A DNA stretch of 64,000 nt from Dipteronia dyeriana (GCA_032871835.1 CM065296.1:54403288-54467287), one strand, 5' to 3'; numbered from the stretch's first letter, positions 44,301 through 56,890 are shown. Notes: generated from the letters alone by a model not told the origin. A program made the numbers and translations.

Positions 44301-46175
44301 AAATTTTACCTTGCTTCTACTGCTTCTCTGACTTCTTGAGTCTGGTCCCGGTTACTTCTCCCAGTTGATGGTCCTCCGAAAATAGTTTGTATTACTTCAT
44401 TCACCTTGGGACTGGCCCTTTTGTTCCGACCGGAATTATGATCTGCCTTTGCCTCTTTCTTAATTTCTGACTTCTCATCTTTCTTCAGGATTATATGTTG
44501 CAAGTGTCCTTCCCAAATGAGGGTCTCTATATAGTCTCTAAGCTGGTAACATTTGGAGGTCTCACAACCTGTTTCCTTATAAAATCTTCAATATTTCATC
44601 ATGTCTCGCCGAGCAAATTGAGATTGCCGATGTGGCTCCTTCACCAGATTATTTTCTTTAAGTATTGCTCGGATTGCTTCTTGTTTTTTTCGGAGTGGCG
44701 TGTATTTTGTGTATTTTCCTCAAAACGTTTCTATGGTCTGGTCAGCATTACACCCACTTCCCTCGTCCTTGTTCCTCTCTTCGTTATTTCTTTTTTTGTT
44801 TCCCTTTATGGTTTTGTGATTTCGACTCGGCATCCTTTTGTACGGGTCTCTACCCATGCATGTAACTACCTCCTGTTGCAAGCTCTTCCTCTTCCGCCAG
44901 AGCATATCCGCCTGCCATATCCATCATTTATGTATATCTAGTTAAACTAGCCATTCTTAGGTCAAAAGACAATTGTCCATTCTGCAAGTTGTTTATAAAT
45001 GCAGCGATTATTGCTTCGTCATTCGCATTGCCAATTTTTGAGACCGTCTGGCCAAACCTTCCTAGATACTTCTACAAAGACTCATATTTCCCTTGTTTCA
45101 GCAGAGAAAGGTAAGCCACTGACTTTCTCCTATGCACATTGCCTAGAAATTGTCTCGAGAAGCTTCTGCTTAACTCACTGAAACTCCTAATACTTCTTCT
45201 GAACCATTTTGAACCCGTATCTCCCAGAGTTTGTGGGAAATTAAGGCACAACGACGGATCGATTTGTGCATATTGAGCTATGGCGCTTTTATATCGTCTA
45301 ACATGCTCTTTAGGATTTGTATCCTTTTTAAACTGTTCTACATATGGCATCCTGAATCTTTTCGGGAATGGCATTGGCGGGATTTTTCTAGTATAAGGAC
45401 TGTCAAAATTATCATCAGACAACTCATTATATCCATATCTCCTAGTCAACGCGTCCATTTAACGCCTGTTGTTTTCAACTTCTCAGGTCAGGCTCTGAAT
45501 CATGACATCACTGTCCCCCATCGGTTCTCCATAATGATTAAGTTGTCAGGTGATCGTCATACCATTTTTAAGCTCCTCTTCATTCTATTCCCGAGTCTCA
45601 TGGGCTAATCCTTGCAGGCTTATAGTTCCATGGCGACGTTTACGATGGTGCCGATCGCTATCCTCTGATGACGATGATCGATCTTTGTGCCGGTCATATT
45701 TACGATATCTATCATGGCCCTCCTGACCATGACTTCACCTTTAGCATGGTCGTTCTTCTCCAAACATTTCACGGTCATTGTCCTGGTTACATGTTATACC
45801 CCCAGCTTGATTGATTTGATCTGAGTTCCTAACAACTACTGGTGCATCTGGTTTCGACCCAACTACAACCGATCGGAGCCTTGTAGGTAGAGGGTTTGGC
45901 GGATTCGCTTCTCCCATAACTAAAAGATCTATTCCTTCTCATGTAGTATCTATCAATAATTGTTGTAGTGCATCAAGAAAATGATGTACTATATCTTCGC
46001 TGGTATGATGGATTTGTTGGATACCAGCCAGGAATATCGGTTGATTTCCGGTGGTTGTTGTTGGATCCTGAATGACCCTGCCCGTACGTCTATTATCTGG
46101 AGATTTTTGGATATCCCTGGAACTGTCTCTGTTTCCACCACCAAACATTGCTTAAACATGTTCAGCACACACGCC
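44301..46175 (-). pseudogene. Element G gag
   Basis: 45458-45072 is the retrotransposon gag core (YVEQFKKDTNPKEHVRRYKS, TLGDTGSKWFRRSIRSFSEL). 46148-45939 is an N-terminal part without clear motifs. 45600-45900 is arginine- and charge-rich, out of frame. 44503-44306 is the C-terminal part (KVNEVIQTIFGGPSTGRSNR), typical of plant gypsy gag-pol joints. Multiple stops. Confidence 0.78.
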
Positions 46176-46193
46176 CCTCCTTCTAGCGCCGGT

Positions 46194-47037
46194 TGTTGAC
46201 GTTGATTTCTTGATGGATGAGAAAGTCAACAATGTTAGATTTGGTTATAACCTATCAAAAGAGAAAGAGAAAGATAATGCAATTGAAGTTATTGAGACAC
46301 GAGTTTACGTGGTAAAACTACGGTGATCAGAGAAACGTCCACGGGTGGCTGAATACACAACCAAGCCAAACCCACTATTTAAATGAAGAATTACACCACT
46401 CGATCTCTTTTGCCTCTCTCATGTAGTGATTTGTTCTGTATATATCATTCTATATTTTTTAACAATGAGATTATAGGTCTATTTATACATGCATAGAACC
46501 CTAATCCTTGTTGTACAAGGAAGGAAAAGAATTTGTATTTAGTGACGATTGGTTGCTTGTTGGAAACATCTTTCTCTTCTTTCCTGTTTCGGAGATCTTT
46601 TGAGTTGAATCTGAATCTTCGTGGGACTCCAATTACACAATCTGATTTAGGATTTGATTTTCCTAATCTATGTGCAATCTTCTAGAATGATAGAGTCGTT
46701 GCCTGATTTGAACTTACTTCCTGTTTGGTGTATTATCTTTCTAGAAGCTTCCTAAATTCTTTCCCTCTTGGATACAGATACGTATTGGAGTATGATTCTT
46801 GGGTTTATTCACTCATAAGAATCGTATGATGCCTCTTTATTCGGGTTTCCTGTGCTTGTCCCGAGTAGAACATAATGTACCGAGTACCTGTGCTCAGATT
46901 TACTTGGGTTTTTATTCCTTAGCGATGTCTTGGGTGGTTTCTTCTAGATGCCAGATCGGATGCCCATCTGACAATTTTTTAAGGGTTTGTCTTACCTGTC
47001 AGTGACGTGTACATTCAATTAAAATATACACAAAACA
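46194..47037 (-). repeat. Element G 5' LTR, ~844 bp, with TATA box and adjoining primer site
   Basis: Plus-strand ends TGTTGACGTTG (46194) and ACAAAACA (47037). The landmarks ttacgtggtaaaac, aaacgtccacgg and tttatacatgcatagaaccc are shared with element H's LTR at 52157-52929. On the minus strand TATAAATAG (46479-46487) is a good TATA box, which confirms the orientation. The primer site lies at 46176-46193 (minus strand ACCGGCGCTAGAAGGAGGGG); I cannot name the tRNA with certainty. Confidence 0.78.
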
Positions 47038-48389
47038 TATGGCTTTTCAAAGCAAAATCTTTGTAAATTGAGAGAGGTCATGGAGGTGGATATTTCCATT
47101 TGCACGAAACAAATCAGTATTACAAATTCCTCCAAATTGAAATAATCTAGACACAATTTGAACACAGCCGAGTACTTCGAGGCATAAACTTGATTTGAAA
47201 ATGATCTATTTGTAGACATAATTAGCGGAAATACAATAATGGAATACAAAATCTTAGGGCATATTCTCACATAACAGAATACAACAACATGGTCCATGTA
47301 ATAATTTATATGTACATACATGATACAACATCCACCAAGAATATTTCACTCTCTTCTCTTGTTTGCCAATTCATTACATAATCTAGGCTACAAAGTAGCA
47401 TAGTTATAGGCACAGTTGAAACTTGAAAGTAAAGAATCCTCCATCCTAATTCAGTTCAGTTGACTTCTTTACATCAATCCTAAACTGTAATTGACAAAGC
47501 AGTTTTAAGACTAAGATCAATCATGTAAACTTTTATAAGATTTTGTTGCAGTTTAAGGCATAGATGTATCACATGAACAACTATTTTCTTGAAGGTAAAA
47601 TAATTGACATAGCATCATCACACACACTCATAAAGAAATTACCTTTGACAAATCGTGCTTCTTAGCTTCAATTACTATTGGTACTCAACATTTTCCTAGT
47701 CTTCACAGATTGTGATTGTATTCTCAGTTTCCAAAGTTTGAAAAATATGATCTGGTCCAGGTTGCCACAGCATAACCATTTCCAACCGGAATATCCTAAA
47801 AATCGACACAGAAACATAGCAACAAATCAAAATTCATCAAAATCAACAAGATTGGAATAACATAAAGTTGAGGGAATTCGACAAAGCACTCAATCCAAAA
47901 TCATAAAATTTGAGGTTGCCAAATACATGAAATTGAAATCCCAAAAATAATTCCCTAAATCAAATTAGTCTAACTCCAAAATTGAAAACCCTAAAATCAA
48001 TTTCAAATTCGAAACATAAAGCTAAATGTTAGTGTTCCAAACTCCAAATACCTGAAATTAGACCCAAATGGTCAAAATATTGCCGCTTCAGAATGTGGAT
48101 GCTGATTCGGAATAAGAAGACGTCAAATTGATGACGTCAGCGTGTTGCTCAGACCGAGAAGACTCAAAGACTCGACGTTGCTGTTGCGAGAAAACACGAC
48201 GTCAACGTGCAAGTTGAGGACGTTGGATGTCGTCGATGGTGGCTGGATATCATCTACGACGTCAAAATCGTGACCAAGAAATTACAATTGGGCTGGAACG
48301 GACAACGGCTTGTGTCGGCGGCAAAAGATGGTTTCAATCATGATGGGTGGCTAGAGAAATGAGGAATTGAGAACTTAGGGAAAATAGAG
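47038..48389 (-). other. Non-repeat stretch with exon-like relic
   Basis: No transposon similarity recognised. On the minus strand, a GC-richer block (48360-48080) ends at a possible donor (TTTCAG|GTATTTGG at 48051). ~255 bp later is a possible acceptor (CGATTTTTAG|GATATTCC at 47796) and then a donor (CAAAG|GTAATTTC at 47642), defining a 153-bp candidate exon 47643-47795. No frame is open through that exon (GYAVATWTRSYFSNFGN then stop). This could be a 5' UTR, a non-coding RNA, or a gene relic. Low certainty. Confidence 0.28.
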
Positions 48390-49151
48390 CAACGTCCTGC
48401 AGCTGTTTTTCAGTCCGTTTTTGTTTTTATTTTCAGAAAACAATTTCGAAAACACGTTCATTAACCGATTTTCATTTTATTTTTGAAAAAAAAAATGAAA
48501 AACAAAATCAGTGTTAAAATTGAAAGATTTGAAATACACAAAATACTTATTTTTTGTTTTCGTTTTTGTTTTTCATTTTGTTTTTCACTTTTTTTAAATA
48601 AAAAAATTCATTTTTTAAAACTGTTAATTGTTAATTCATTATAATATAATATAATATAAAAAATATAATAATATTTAATACATAAAATAATATATATATT
48701 ATTAATATATATTGATATAATATATATAGTTATATTTTTATTATATAATATATATATATATATATATATTATAATTATTTATTTATAATTTAAGAGTTTA
48801 GTTTTGATTAATTCATTTTTTTATATGTATTTTTTTTAATTAATTTTTGATGCGTTACTTTTGTTTAATTTAAAAATTAAAATACAAAAATTATATTGAT
48901 TAATTATTTAATCAATTTGTTTATAGTTGTAATAATATTAAATAAAATGCTAAAATTGATATTTTAATTTTTGATAGTTTTCGGTTAACCTACCAGACGC
49001 GTTTTTTCTGCTTTCATTTTCAAAATACTGCTTTCAGCATATGCTACTAGACGCGTTTTCATAATTCGAAACGGAAACCAAAAACACTGTTTTTATTTTC
49101 ATGTTTATTTTCGAAAAACAACAACCCGAAAAACGCTTACAGGACGGACCC
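48390..49151. mobile_element. Candidate MITE-like element with imperfect terminal inverted repeats
   Basis: The left end gtcctgcagctgtttttcag (48394 on) matches the reverse complement of the right end gtcctgtaagcgtttttcgg (49145 back) over about 34 bp with mismatches. The interior is very AT-rich with no ORF, and contains repeated ctaccagacgcgtttt/ctactagacgcgtttt motifs. tagag occurs just outside both ends (48385-48389, 49152-49156) and may be a target duplication. Superfamily uncertain. Confidence 0.4.
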
Positions 49152-49156
49152 TAGAG

Positions 49157-50885
49157 TGAAATTGATTTCAATTGTTGAAAAGGGTGGGAGGGCCATTTCA
49201 AGGTAGTTTTGCAATTTATTTTGGTTTTACGGTAGATTTGCAACTCAGTCCCTAAAATAGGACAATTTTGATAATATATATCTTTAGAAAAAAAATATTA
49301 TTACAATTTGTTGACGGTTATTTTTGAATTATGGAAAAAGTCACACGTCCAACAAGTTAATGCGAATGATAATTGTACTATAAATCGGGATGGTTTCTCA
49401 AAATGATGGGTTTAAAAATGCCTAGAAAATATTCAAATCAATAATATATAATAATTTTACAAAATAATCAAATCAAATATATAATCATATAATAACAACT
49501 TTTTTTCAGCCATAGGCAACCTTGTGGAAATTTATGTTAGTATTCGATATTTCACTTTTCATATATAATAATAAAATCATAATTGTATAATAAAAATTGA
49601 TATTATTAATATATTATAATAAGTAATAATAATATACTATCAATGGTTTCTTCTCATGTGAAAGTGACATGCGTCACTATTTTATGTTATTATTAAATAT
49701 TTAATTTTAAAAAAATATTTCTACGATGTAAAAATAACTTAATTTATTTTTAAACAAATATATAAGTACTGGTTGTCGGTGTCACATGTCGGTATAAGAG
49801 CTAGGTTGCTACAATGTGTCCATCATACTAGCCTTTATTTTATTTTCTAATTTTTTAAAATATAAATAATTTAATTAATCATATCATATAACTAAATAAA
49901 ATTTTCTCAATGAACCAAAAATAAAATAATTAAAATATGCTAATATTCTCAAAGATAATCTTTCATATTCAATTTAATCAATAAATAATTTGAAAAAAAA
50001 AACTCTTTCCTAATCAACCTTAATGAAATACATATACATTGTTTCTTAAATTACCATGCTAAATGCATTCAATCAAAACAATAAATATTAATTGTTTAAT
50101 GATAATATCAGGAGGCTTTGGTCTCGGTTTTGTAGAATCAAGAGGTAATCCCAAATTAATTGCCCTTAAATTCTTAATTTTTTTTATCTTATTTTATATT
50201 CTGCCTCAAAATTGAATGTCTCTTCTAATTAATCCAACTCAACCATTTCAAATATCTGATTTTTTCCCTTTTCAATTGAAATTTTTGTCTCTCCTAATGC
50301 ACAACCAATCCGTTTCAAAATTTAGGGGATTTTTTTCCCTTTTTAATTAATTAATTTATATTTATAGGTTAAAAATAGTTGAAAAGTTATTTTAGAAAAT
50401 AAAGCATCATTTTTTTGTTATCCCAAAATTCCGTATAAAGCATCACTTAATATCATAAAACTATAAATAAAATCATAAATTTCGAAGACTCTAGGATTTT
50501 TGAGTTCACTAAAATAGAGACTCTTGCATACAAACATCCTAAAATTTATCTTCAACTTCATATATCTTTCTAACCTTTTTTTTTTTCAAAAAGTTTCACA
50601 AATTGAACTAAATAGCAATCTAAATAGTTGAATTATATTATGAAAAAAGAAATTAGGATGTAATTTAATTGAAAAGATCCAACTGAGTAAAATGAAGGCA
50701 CTTTTTTTTAAGTATGTGCATCACACATGTTGACACACTAGTATAATTGAAAAGTAGAATCTGAAAAAAAGGGGTAGACGAATAGATGAAATATATTATT
50801 ACTTAAGAGTCAGGGTTAGAAATTTGAGTTGATATAGCTTGACCCAAGAAATTTAAAAGAATATTTATTAGTTAAATAATTAATT
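49157..50885. other. AT-rich intergenic DNA
   Basis: No ORF of note, no LTR or terminal repeat recognised. Many AT runs. Nothing further can be supported. Confidence 0.5.
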
Positions 50886-52156
50886 ACTTTAACCTTAAAG
50901 TGGTTTCCAAAGTGTTAAAAAAATCCATTTGTTAACATTGAGAGGTTTCTAGGAACAACACAAACGTTCGCTAGAACCTTAAAGTGATTCTTACCAAAAT
51001 TGAAGTGTTATAATAGAGTGGTTTCTGAGAACTACTCCAACGTTGATTAGAACGTTAAAGTAGTTTATATCAGCGTTAAAGTTGTCCCCAACGAATAGTT
51101 GTTCATGGGAACAACTTTGACGTTAATTATAACGTTAGAGTGGTTTCCATAATGTAAATGTTGTTCCCTTTGTTAAGATTGAGTGGTTCTAAGAACAACT
51201 ACAATGTTGGTTAGAATGTTAAAGTGGTTTCCACTAACGTTGAATTTGTTCCCAACGAGTTCCCAACGAGAAGTTGTTCTCGGAAAAAAAATTGGAATTG
51301 ATTTCAATGTTAAATGGTTTCCATAACGTAAAAGTTGTTCCATTTATTAAATTTGAGTGGATCCTAGAAACGTTTGCAACGTTGGTCAAAACATAAAAGT
51401 GGTTTCCATCAAAGTTGAAGTTGTTTCAAACAATTGTTCCCGAGAACAAATTTGATGTTGATTTCAATGTTATATTGGTTTCCATAACGTACAAGTTGTT
51501 CCATTTGTTAAAGGTGAGTCGTTCCCGGAAACAACTAAGACAATAGTTAGAAAGTTATAGTCATTTCAATCGACGAAGAAGTTGTTTCAAACAAGTAATT
51601 CTTCATAGGAACAAATTTGACATTGATTTCAATGTTAAATTGGTTTCTGTAACTTAAAAGTTGTTCCCTTTTGTTAAAGTTGAGTGGTTTCCAAAAACAA
51701 CTGCAACGTTGGTTAGAACGTTAAAGTGGTTTCCATCAACGTTGAAGTTGTTTCAAATGATTAATTATTCCCAGGAATAAATTTGACATTGATTTCAATG
51801 TTAAATTGGTTTCCGTAGCTCAAAAGTTGTTCCATTTGTTAAAGTTGTGTGGTTCCCGAAAACAACTACAATATTGGTTAGAATGTTAAAGTGGTTTCCA
51901 TCAACGTTAAAGTTGTTTCAATTGATTAATTGTTCCCGGGAACAAATTTGACATTGCTTTCAATGTTTAATTGGTTTCCATAATGTAAAAGTTGTTCCAT
52001 TTGTTATTGTTGAGTGGTTCCCGGAAACAACTTTAAGGAAATAACTACAACGTTTGTTAGAGTGTTAAAGTGGTTTCCATCAATGTTGATGTTGTGTCAA
52101 ACGAGTAACTGTTCCCGGGAACAAATTTGATGTTGATTTCAACGTTAAATTGGTAT
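50886..52156. repeat. ~165-bp tandem (satellite-like) array made of two ~82-bp halves
   Basis: The anchor ttgttcc(a/c)tttgtta recurs at about 51161, 51335, 51496, 51661, 51827 and 51992 (spacing 161-174). Earlier, more diverged half-units start near 50923 and 51006. Each unit has two related halves. Half one reads like gttcccggaaacaac...acgttaaagtggtttcc. Half two reads like gttcccgggaacaaa...atgttaaattggtttcc. The palindrome gttcccgggaac is common. The array ends at 52156, inside a unit, where element H's LTR starts. Confidence 0.85.
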
Positions 52157-52929
52157 ATGTTGACGGTAATTTTTGGATGAATCTCACGCCATACAATTAG
52201 AGCAAAGTAATGGCTAAGAGCAAATAACATATAATAAGAACAAATAAGTAAGACATAGGATTTTATGTGGTAAAACCCCAAGGTAGGGAAACGTCCAAGG
52301 TTGTAGATTGCGTCAACAAAAAGTTCACTATATGAAAAGATTAAACACAATTACTCTCGCCCTCTTGTAAGCTATTCTTCCATTAACCCTTTCATGGGTA
52401 TTATTAGGGTTTATTTATACATGCATAGAACCCTAATTCGTGTTATACAAGTAAGGAAAGTTCCAGTATTTTAATGAAACTATATCTTATTGGAGTCGTT
52501 CTATTCTTCTTTCCTGTTTCGCGTTCATCACATTCCGATTGTATTAGGTCTCTTGCTTAATTGGGAGTTTGATATCTATAAGGAAGTTTATTTCCTTATC
52601 AAAGTGTGTTTCTTGATGCCTTGTCCAAGTTAAACTCTCCTCTAGCGTATTTGAGTCGTGATTCTGTTGGATCCTGGTGCTTGACACGTGTCATGCGTTC
52701 GATCACCTATTTTTTTGATCATTGACTCAAACTGTCTTGTGGCTCTGATTATCTCGATAGTGCAATCTAGTTTCCTACCTGATCATCTGTATTATCTGGT
52801 CAGGGAGAGCTGATTGGTTTCCCTTGGTTTTTTCTGTGTTGACTTTGATCTGATTAGATTCTAGTGACGTGGTATTCCTGACTTGTTCTCTTGCTGACGC
52901 GTAATGTTGCTTAAAATTTTCCAATAACA
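52157..52929 (-). repeat. Element H 3' LTR, ~773 bp
   Basis: Plus-strand ends TGTTGACGGTAATTTTTGG and TTTTCCAATAACA. Shares order and motifs with G's LTR. The minus-strand TATA box TATAAATAA is at 52411-52419. A short C-rich run (52930-52940, caccccgt) on the internal side is the best polypurine-tract candidate, read on the minus strand. Confidence 0.78.
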
Positions 52930-53304
52930 ACACCCCGTTAAACATGCAGGGATGAGCGTCTCGTAGAAATCATTCGGCGAAGTATGTTTAATTTATTATC
53001 GTTATTCATCATAATGCTATCAAACACGCATCTAATGCTTTACGGTTTGCTTTTGACTTCAAACGTTCTCATTTCGGCTAACGTAATCATTTATCTATCT
53101 TTTTCAAATTTTGAACGGCAAGTGTTTTTCGATCCCCGTGAACCTACCCCTATTATCGCATGCATGTTAATATGATGTCACTGAACTTTTCTTACACTTT
53201 CATAGAGATCTTTCATAAGAAACCCTAACTTTTCTTTTCTTCTAGATTTTGGCTTTCCATCTCTGAACTTTCGTATCTTCGATGTTTCTGTGTGTATCTC
53301 AGGT

Positions 53305-56300
53305 ATGGATTCGACTCTTCGCTATCGTTATTTTGAGCTTCTTATGCATGTTGTCAAGGCGGATGATAAGGAAAACATCGCTAGGCTTGAGTCTCTTCTT
53401 AGAGGTTATTTTTCCTTATTCTAACCGATCCCTTTGGATGTTGACTTTTCTATGGCCCGTCCTGGTTTTTATCCTTACTCCTCTAATCCTCTTGGTTCTT
53501 CTTCTGTTGATGTTCAACCAGATATGTCGAAGAGTACAAGGCAAACCTATAGGGCTTCCCCAAGGGAGTCTGTTCGCCAAGCGAGTGACTTGAAGATAAC
53601 CTTTTAGACGTTAAAAATGAAGGATGTCGGGCTCGTTTGCTTAGATTTTCAGGGGACCATACTTGCGCTTTTGAATTTGAGATCAACGTGGTAACAGATA
53701 ATGAGATTGGGAAGTTTATAGAGCAGTTCGACTTTCACAGCTTGGTGAAACTGTTTTGTTTTGCAATCGAGCAGTGTGGAACCCACGCAGTCACAATTTA
53801 TAGGGCAATGCTATCTTCTGGGGTAACATTCCTCTTACAACCCTTCATCGCTCGTTTCTTGGCAGAAGCAGGTGTAACTCCAGCTCAACTGATCCCGAAC
53901 TCGTACCATGTACTGATCAGTCTATGGCACTTATGGAAGAAGATTGGTGTTAAATACCCTCCTGAACCCCCCAAAAGATACATAATTTGTATACCTTGGG
54001 TCGATCAGATACCGTCGGGACTTTTTACCTTCAAGTGACTTCACCTAGCAATTGGATCCCTCATGGTTATAAGGAAAAGCCTGCTCCTCCGTCTTATAAA
54101 GACCACAAGGGATTCATCTGGGGATTTCCACCGTCTAACAAGTATGGAAAATAGTTGGTTCTAAGTCAAGTGAGACTGGAGTGAAGTCGTAGTCACCGAT
54201 CCATCCTATCGACTAAACCCAAATAGAGTCCCAAGACACTTCTGTAGTCCCGAGCTATGGAACAAGACTGCTTCTTTTATGACTTGGGAGCAAGCTGATA
54301 TGGTCATTAAGGCAATACAGACTTCTTGGGAAGTTTATGATCGACGAAACCTGTACTCAGAGAAAGAATTGATCAAACTAGGCCATTTTCCTGAGATATC
54401 CGCTCAGCGCAGACATTGTAAGTCTCTTGTCTCTGAATTGTCCTGGTGGTGGATTATCAATATTGTTGATACTCCTTATCTCCTGTGATGCTTTCTTTTT
54501 CAGTATATGAGTTGGACATTGTTTTTGGCGAGCATGCTGAGAAGGCTAAAAACCTTGATCGGGTGAGTCGTAAGGCTGCTGTTAACTAGGTTGCTCAAGC
54601 CTCTTCTGAACACGACTTGGTGGAGCATGTTTATGAGTCTGACCATGATTATCTATCGGCTCTTGTTGATCCAACTATGGTGAGCAGTCATGATTCCCCT
54701 TCCTTTTGGAGTGATCGGAGGGGAGCTTTTTGAGATTGGTCTATTGGGGTTCATTCTTCTACTGGGGGGTCTGATCATGAAAGGTCAAGTCAGGAGAGAT
54801 CGAGCCAAGGTAGGTCTTCTAAAGACAGGAGAAGTCGAGAGAGATCAGAAAGGGACCAATCCCTCAGAACTAGATTCGACAATATTATTTTTGATAGTAA
54901 GAGGGCCAAGGTGGATGAGGGATCTTCTACTCCCAAGGTTATCCAAAGAATGAGGGAGACCATAAATGAGGTACCCCTGTTGCCCTCTCAGTCTGGGTCA
55001 ACCCCTATTCTCTTGGACAAAAAAGAAGCTGACGATCAGGATACTTTCGCTGACTTGATTCTGAGCGAACAATGTTCAAAGAAAAGAAGCAATCAAGTAG
55101 TTACGATTTGATCTACTGCCCCATCTGAGGCAGCTAAGCCCCATGACACAACCGTACCCCCACCCAACTCACCGTTTCCTCAAATCCAACCTGATTATCC
55201 TTCATCAGGTATTCCTACACACAGTTCGAAAAAGGCCTTCATGGAGTTTTCGGTTAGGCACCAGATATTTTTCAAAGATTCAGACTCTGATAAGGGGAAA
55301 CGTGGCTCGGAGGAGTTATCTTTTGGTGACAATGTGTTGGGTGCCACTGAAGAGCAGAAATTTGGTCTAGTGTCCAAGTCAAGGGCCGATGATGTGGATA
55401 CGCTGGCTAAAGGTGTTCCAATAACCTCGTCTCAAGACAAATCCCCTTATGTACCACCTGAATCTCTTGCCAAAAATGTTATCAGTAAAGGTAAGGCTTT
55501 TGAGGGGAAAAATTTGGAAACTCTTGGGGTTTCCCTTCTAGCTGGTAATGGTATTGAAACTGGCTCGACCCTTCCAATGGTACCTCAGACAGCTCCTGCT
55601 TCTGGTCAGCTCATTCCATTGGCAACCTCTGATGTTGTAACTTCCAGTTCTCCTTATCCTTAGGAAACTTCGAACTGATCCCCTTTCCATGCTTCAGTCT
55701 ATGTCGATCGGTGAGGGATACATTGGTGACAGTAATTGGATAGGGGCCAGGGCCGCCAACCCATTTGAGTAGGTCCGGATGGTCTTTGATAATGGAATCT
55801 TTGCAAGTTCCCTTTTTGTTATTCTTTGTATGTTTTTCTTGTGTTTTCTCTGTCTTTTCCTTTCTTTTTAGGCGGTGGAGGAACTAACTCAGGCCTTTCC
55901 TGACCAGAGGAGGTAAGCAACTGAAATAAACGCAGCTGAAGAAGACTCTTGTAGAAAAGGAGGATGCAATCAAGTCCTCTTCTACTAGCGTTTCCAAAGT
56001 CAAAAAATACTAGAAATAACTAAGGACTCATGCTATGGCCGAGCTTGCTCTAAGAAAGACAATTACCAATGTCCAAAAGAGGGCTTCCGCATCTGAAACA
56101 ACCCTTGAACAACTTTCTTTGAAAAACGCTGAGCTGGAAAGGAGGGTAGCTAGTACGGAGTCGCTGAACACTTAACTCAAGTCGAAGGTGATTCTGGCTG
56201 AAGTAGCGATGAAAGAAGCCCGTGAGGAGGCTCGGTTAGCCCAGGACACCTTTACCTCTTCTGAAGAGGCTTGGATGCATTACGAATTCTTGACTAGAGA

Positions 56301-56890
56301 CTTGGAGCAGCATCAAGTTAGCATGGAAGTGTTGTCCCGGAAAGCTCGGTCTTTCCTTGAGGTTCAGAACATGGATCGCTATAAGAGATCCCTGGCTTTT
56401 GACGCTGTCATGCTGAGGGAATTTGAGAGGGGGTTGACCACTGCTCGGGCCTTTTTTAAAGCCAAAGATGGGTCTTCTGATGAGGCCCGCCGTAAATGGG
56501 ATCGAGCAATTATGAAGCATAAAGATGAGTCTCTGGATGCCATCAGAAACTAGAGGATTTGCTAAAGGGTTTACTGCCGATTGATCGAAAATGACCCTCA
56601 TCCTATGCACCCCGGATCTTTCTTTATCATCTTCTTTGGTTAAATTCCATGCCAACGAAGAGAGTAATTCTTTGACTATGGGTACCGATGTTGGTCTATT
56701 ACCAAGTGCGGACTATTCTCCTTTCATGGTTGACAACCTTGAGAACGCCATCGTCTGGCCGGATTTTGAAGGTATGAGCCAAGGTCATGAGGACGATGCT
56801 TCTTCTAGCGGTTCTGGGCCTGGAGGTCTATCTAAAACTCCAGTGTTTAGGAATTTCCTTTTTATCACTTTTGTAGTCTCGATCTTGTAA
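53305..56890 (+). pseudogene. Element H antisense extra ORF: 'putative gypsy type transposon' domain plus coiled coil
   Basis: Start candidate ATG at 53305 (MDSTLRYRYFELLMHVVKAD). 53637-54038 holds the core domain I associate with PF04195-like proteins: AMLSSGVTFLLQPFIARFLA and QLIPNSYHVLISLWHLWKK. It continues in another frame (SNWIPHGYKEK, YKDHKGF) and at 54279-54417 (MTWEQADMVIKAIQTSWEVY). A likely intron follows at 54418-54503. 54700-55660 is Ser/Arg/Glu-rich and disordered. 55930-56553 is a coiled coil (EVAMKEAREEARLAQD). A terminal piece runs to 56890. Many stops and shifts. Function unknown; the orientation opposite to pol implies its own promoter. Confidence 0.75.
54418..54503 (+). 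other. Candidate intron in the antisense extra ORF
   Basis: Donor CATT|GTAAGT at 54418 and acceptor GCTTTCTTTTTCAG ending 54503, 86 bp. Joining the exons keeps the frame and leads straight into YELDIVFGEHAEKAKNLD. Unspliced, the frame meets a stop at 54486. A second pyrimidine-rich acceptor (CCTTTCTTTTTAG, ending ~55872) suggests another intron before the coiled coil. Confidence 0.5.

Larger units (their letters stand above)
40881..47037 (-). mobile_element. Element G: Tat-type Ty3/gypsy retrotransposon, minus strand, 3' truncated
   Basis: From right to left: 5' LTR (46194-47037), primer-site region, gag, protease, RT, RNase H, a second (archaeal-type) RNase H, and integrase cut off inside the core. 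RT before integrase is the Ty3/gypsy order. The second RNase H after the first is typical of the Tat lineage. The missing 3' part (integrase end, any extra ORF, 3' LTR) is replaced by the end of element E's LTR. Confidence 0.85.

Noticed and set aside
50886..52156. CRISPR-like array
   Set aside because: Units are contiguous ~165-bp repeats without short conserved repeats and unique spacers, and the context is a plant genome.
53282..53593. Membrane-protein-like ORF (many Leu/Phe/Val)
   Set aside because: Wrong frame of the extra ORF; the frame starting at 53305 gives a hydrophilic protein continuous with the known domain.
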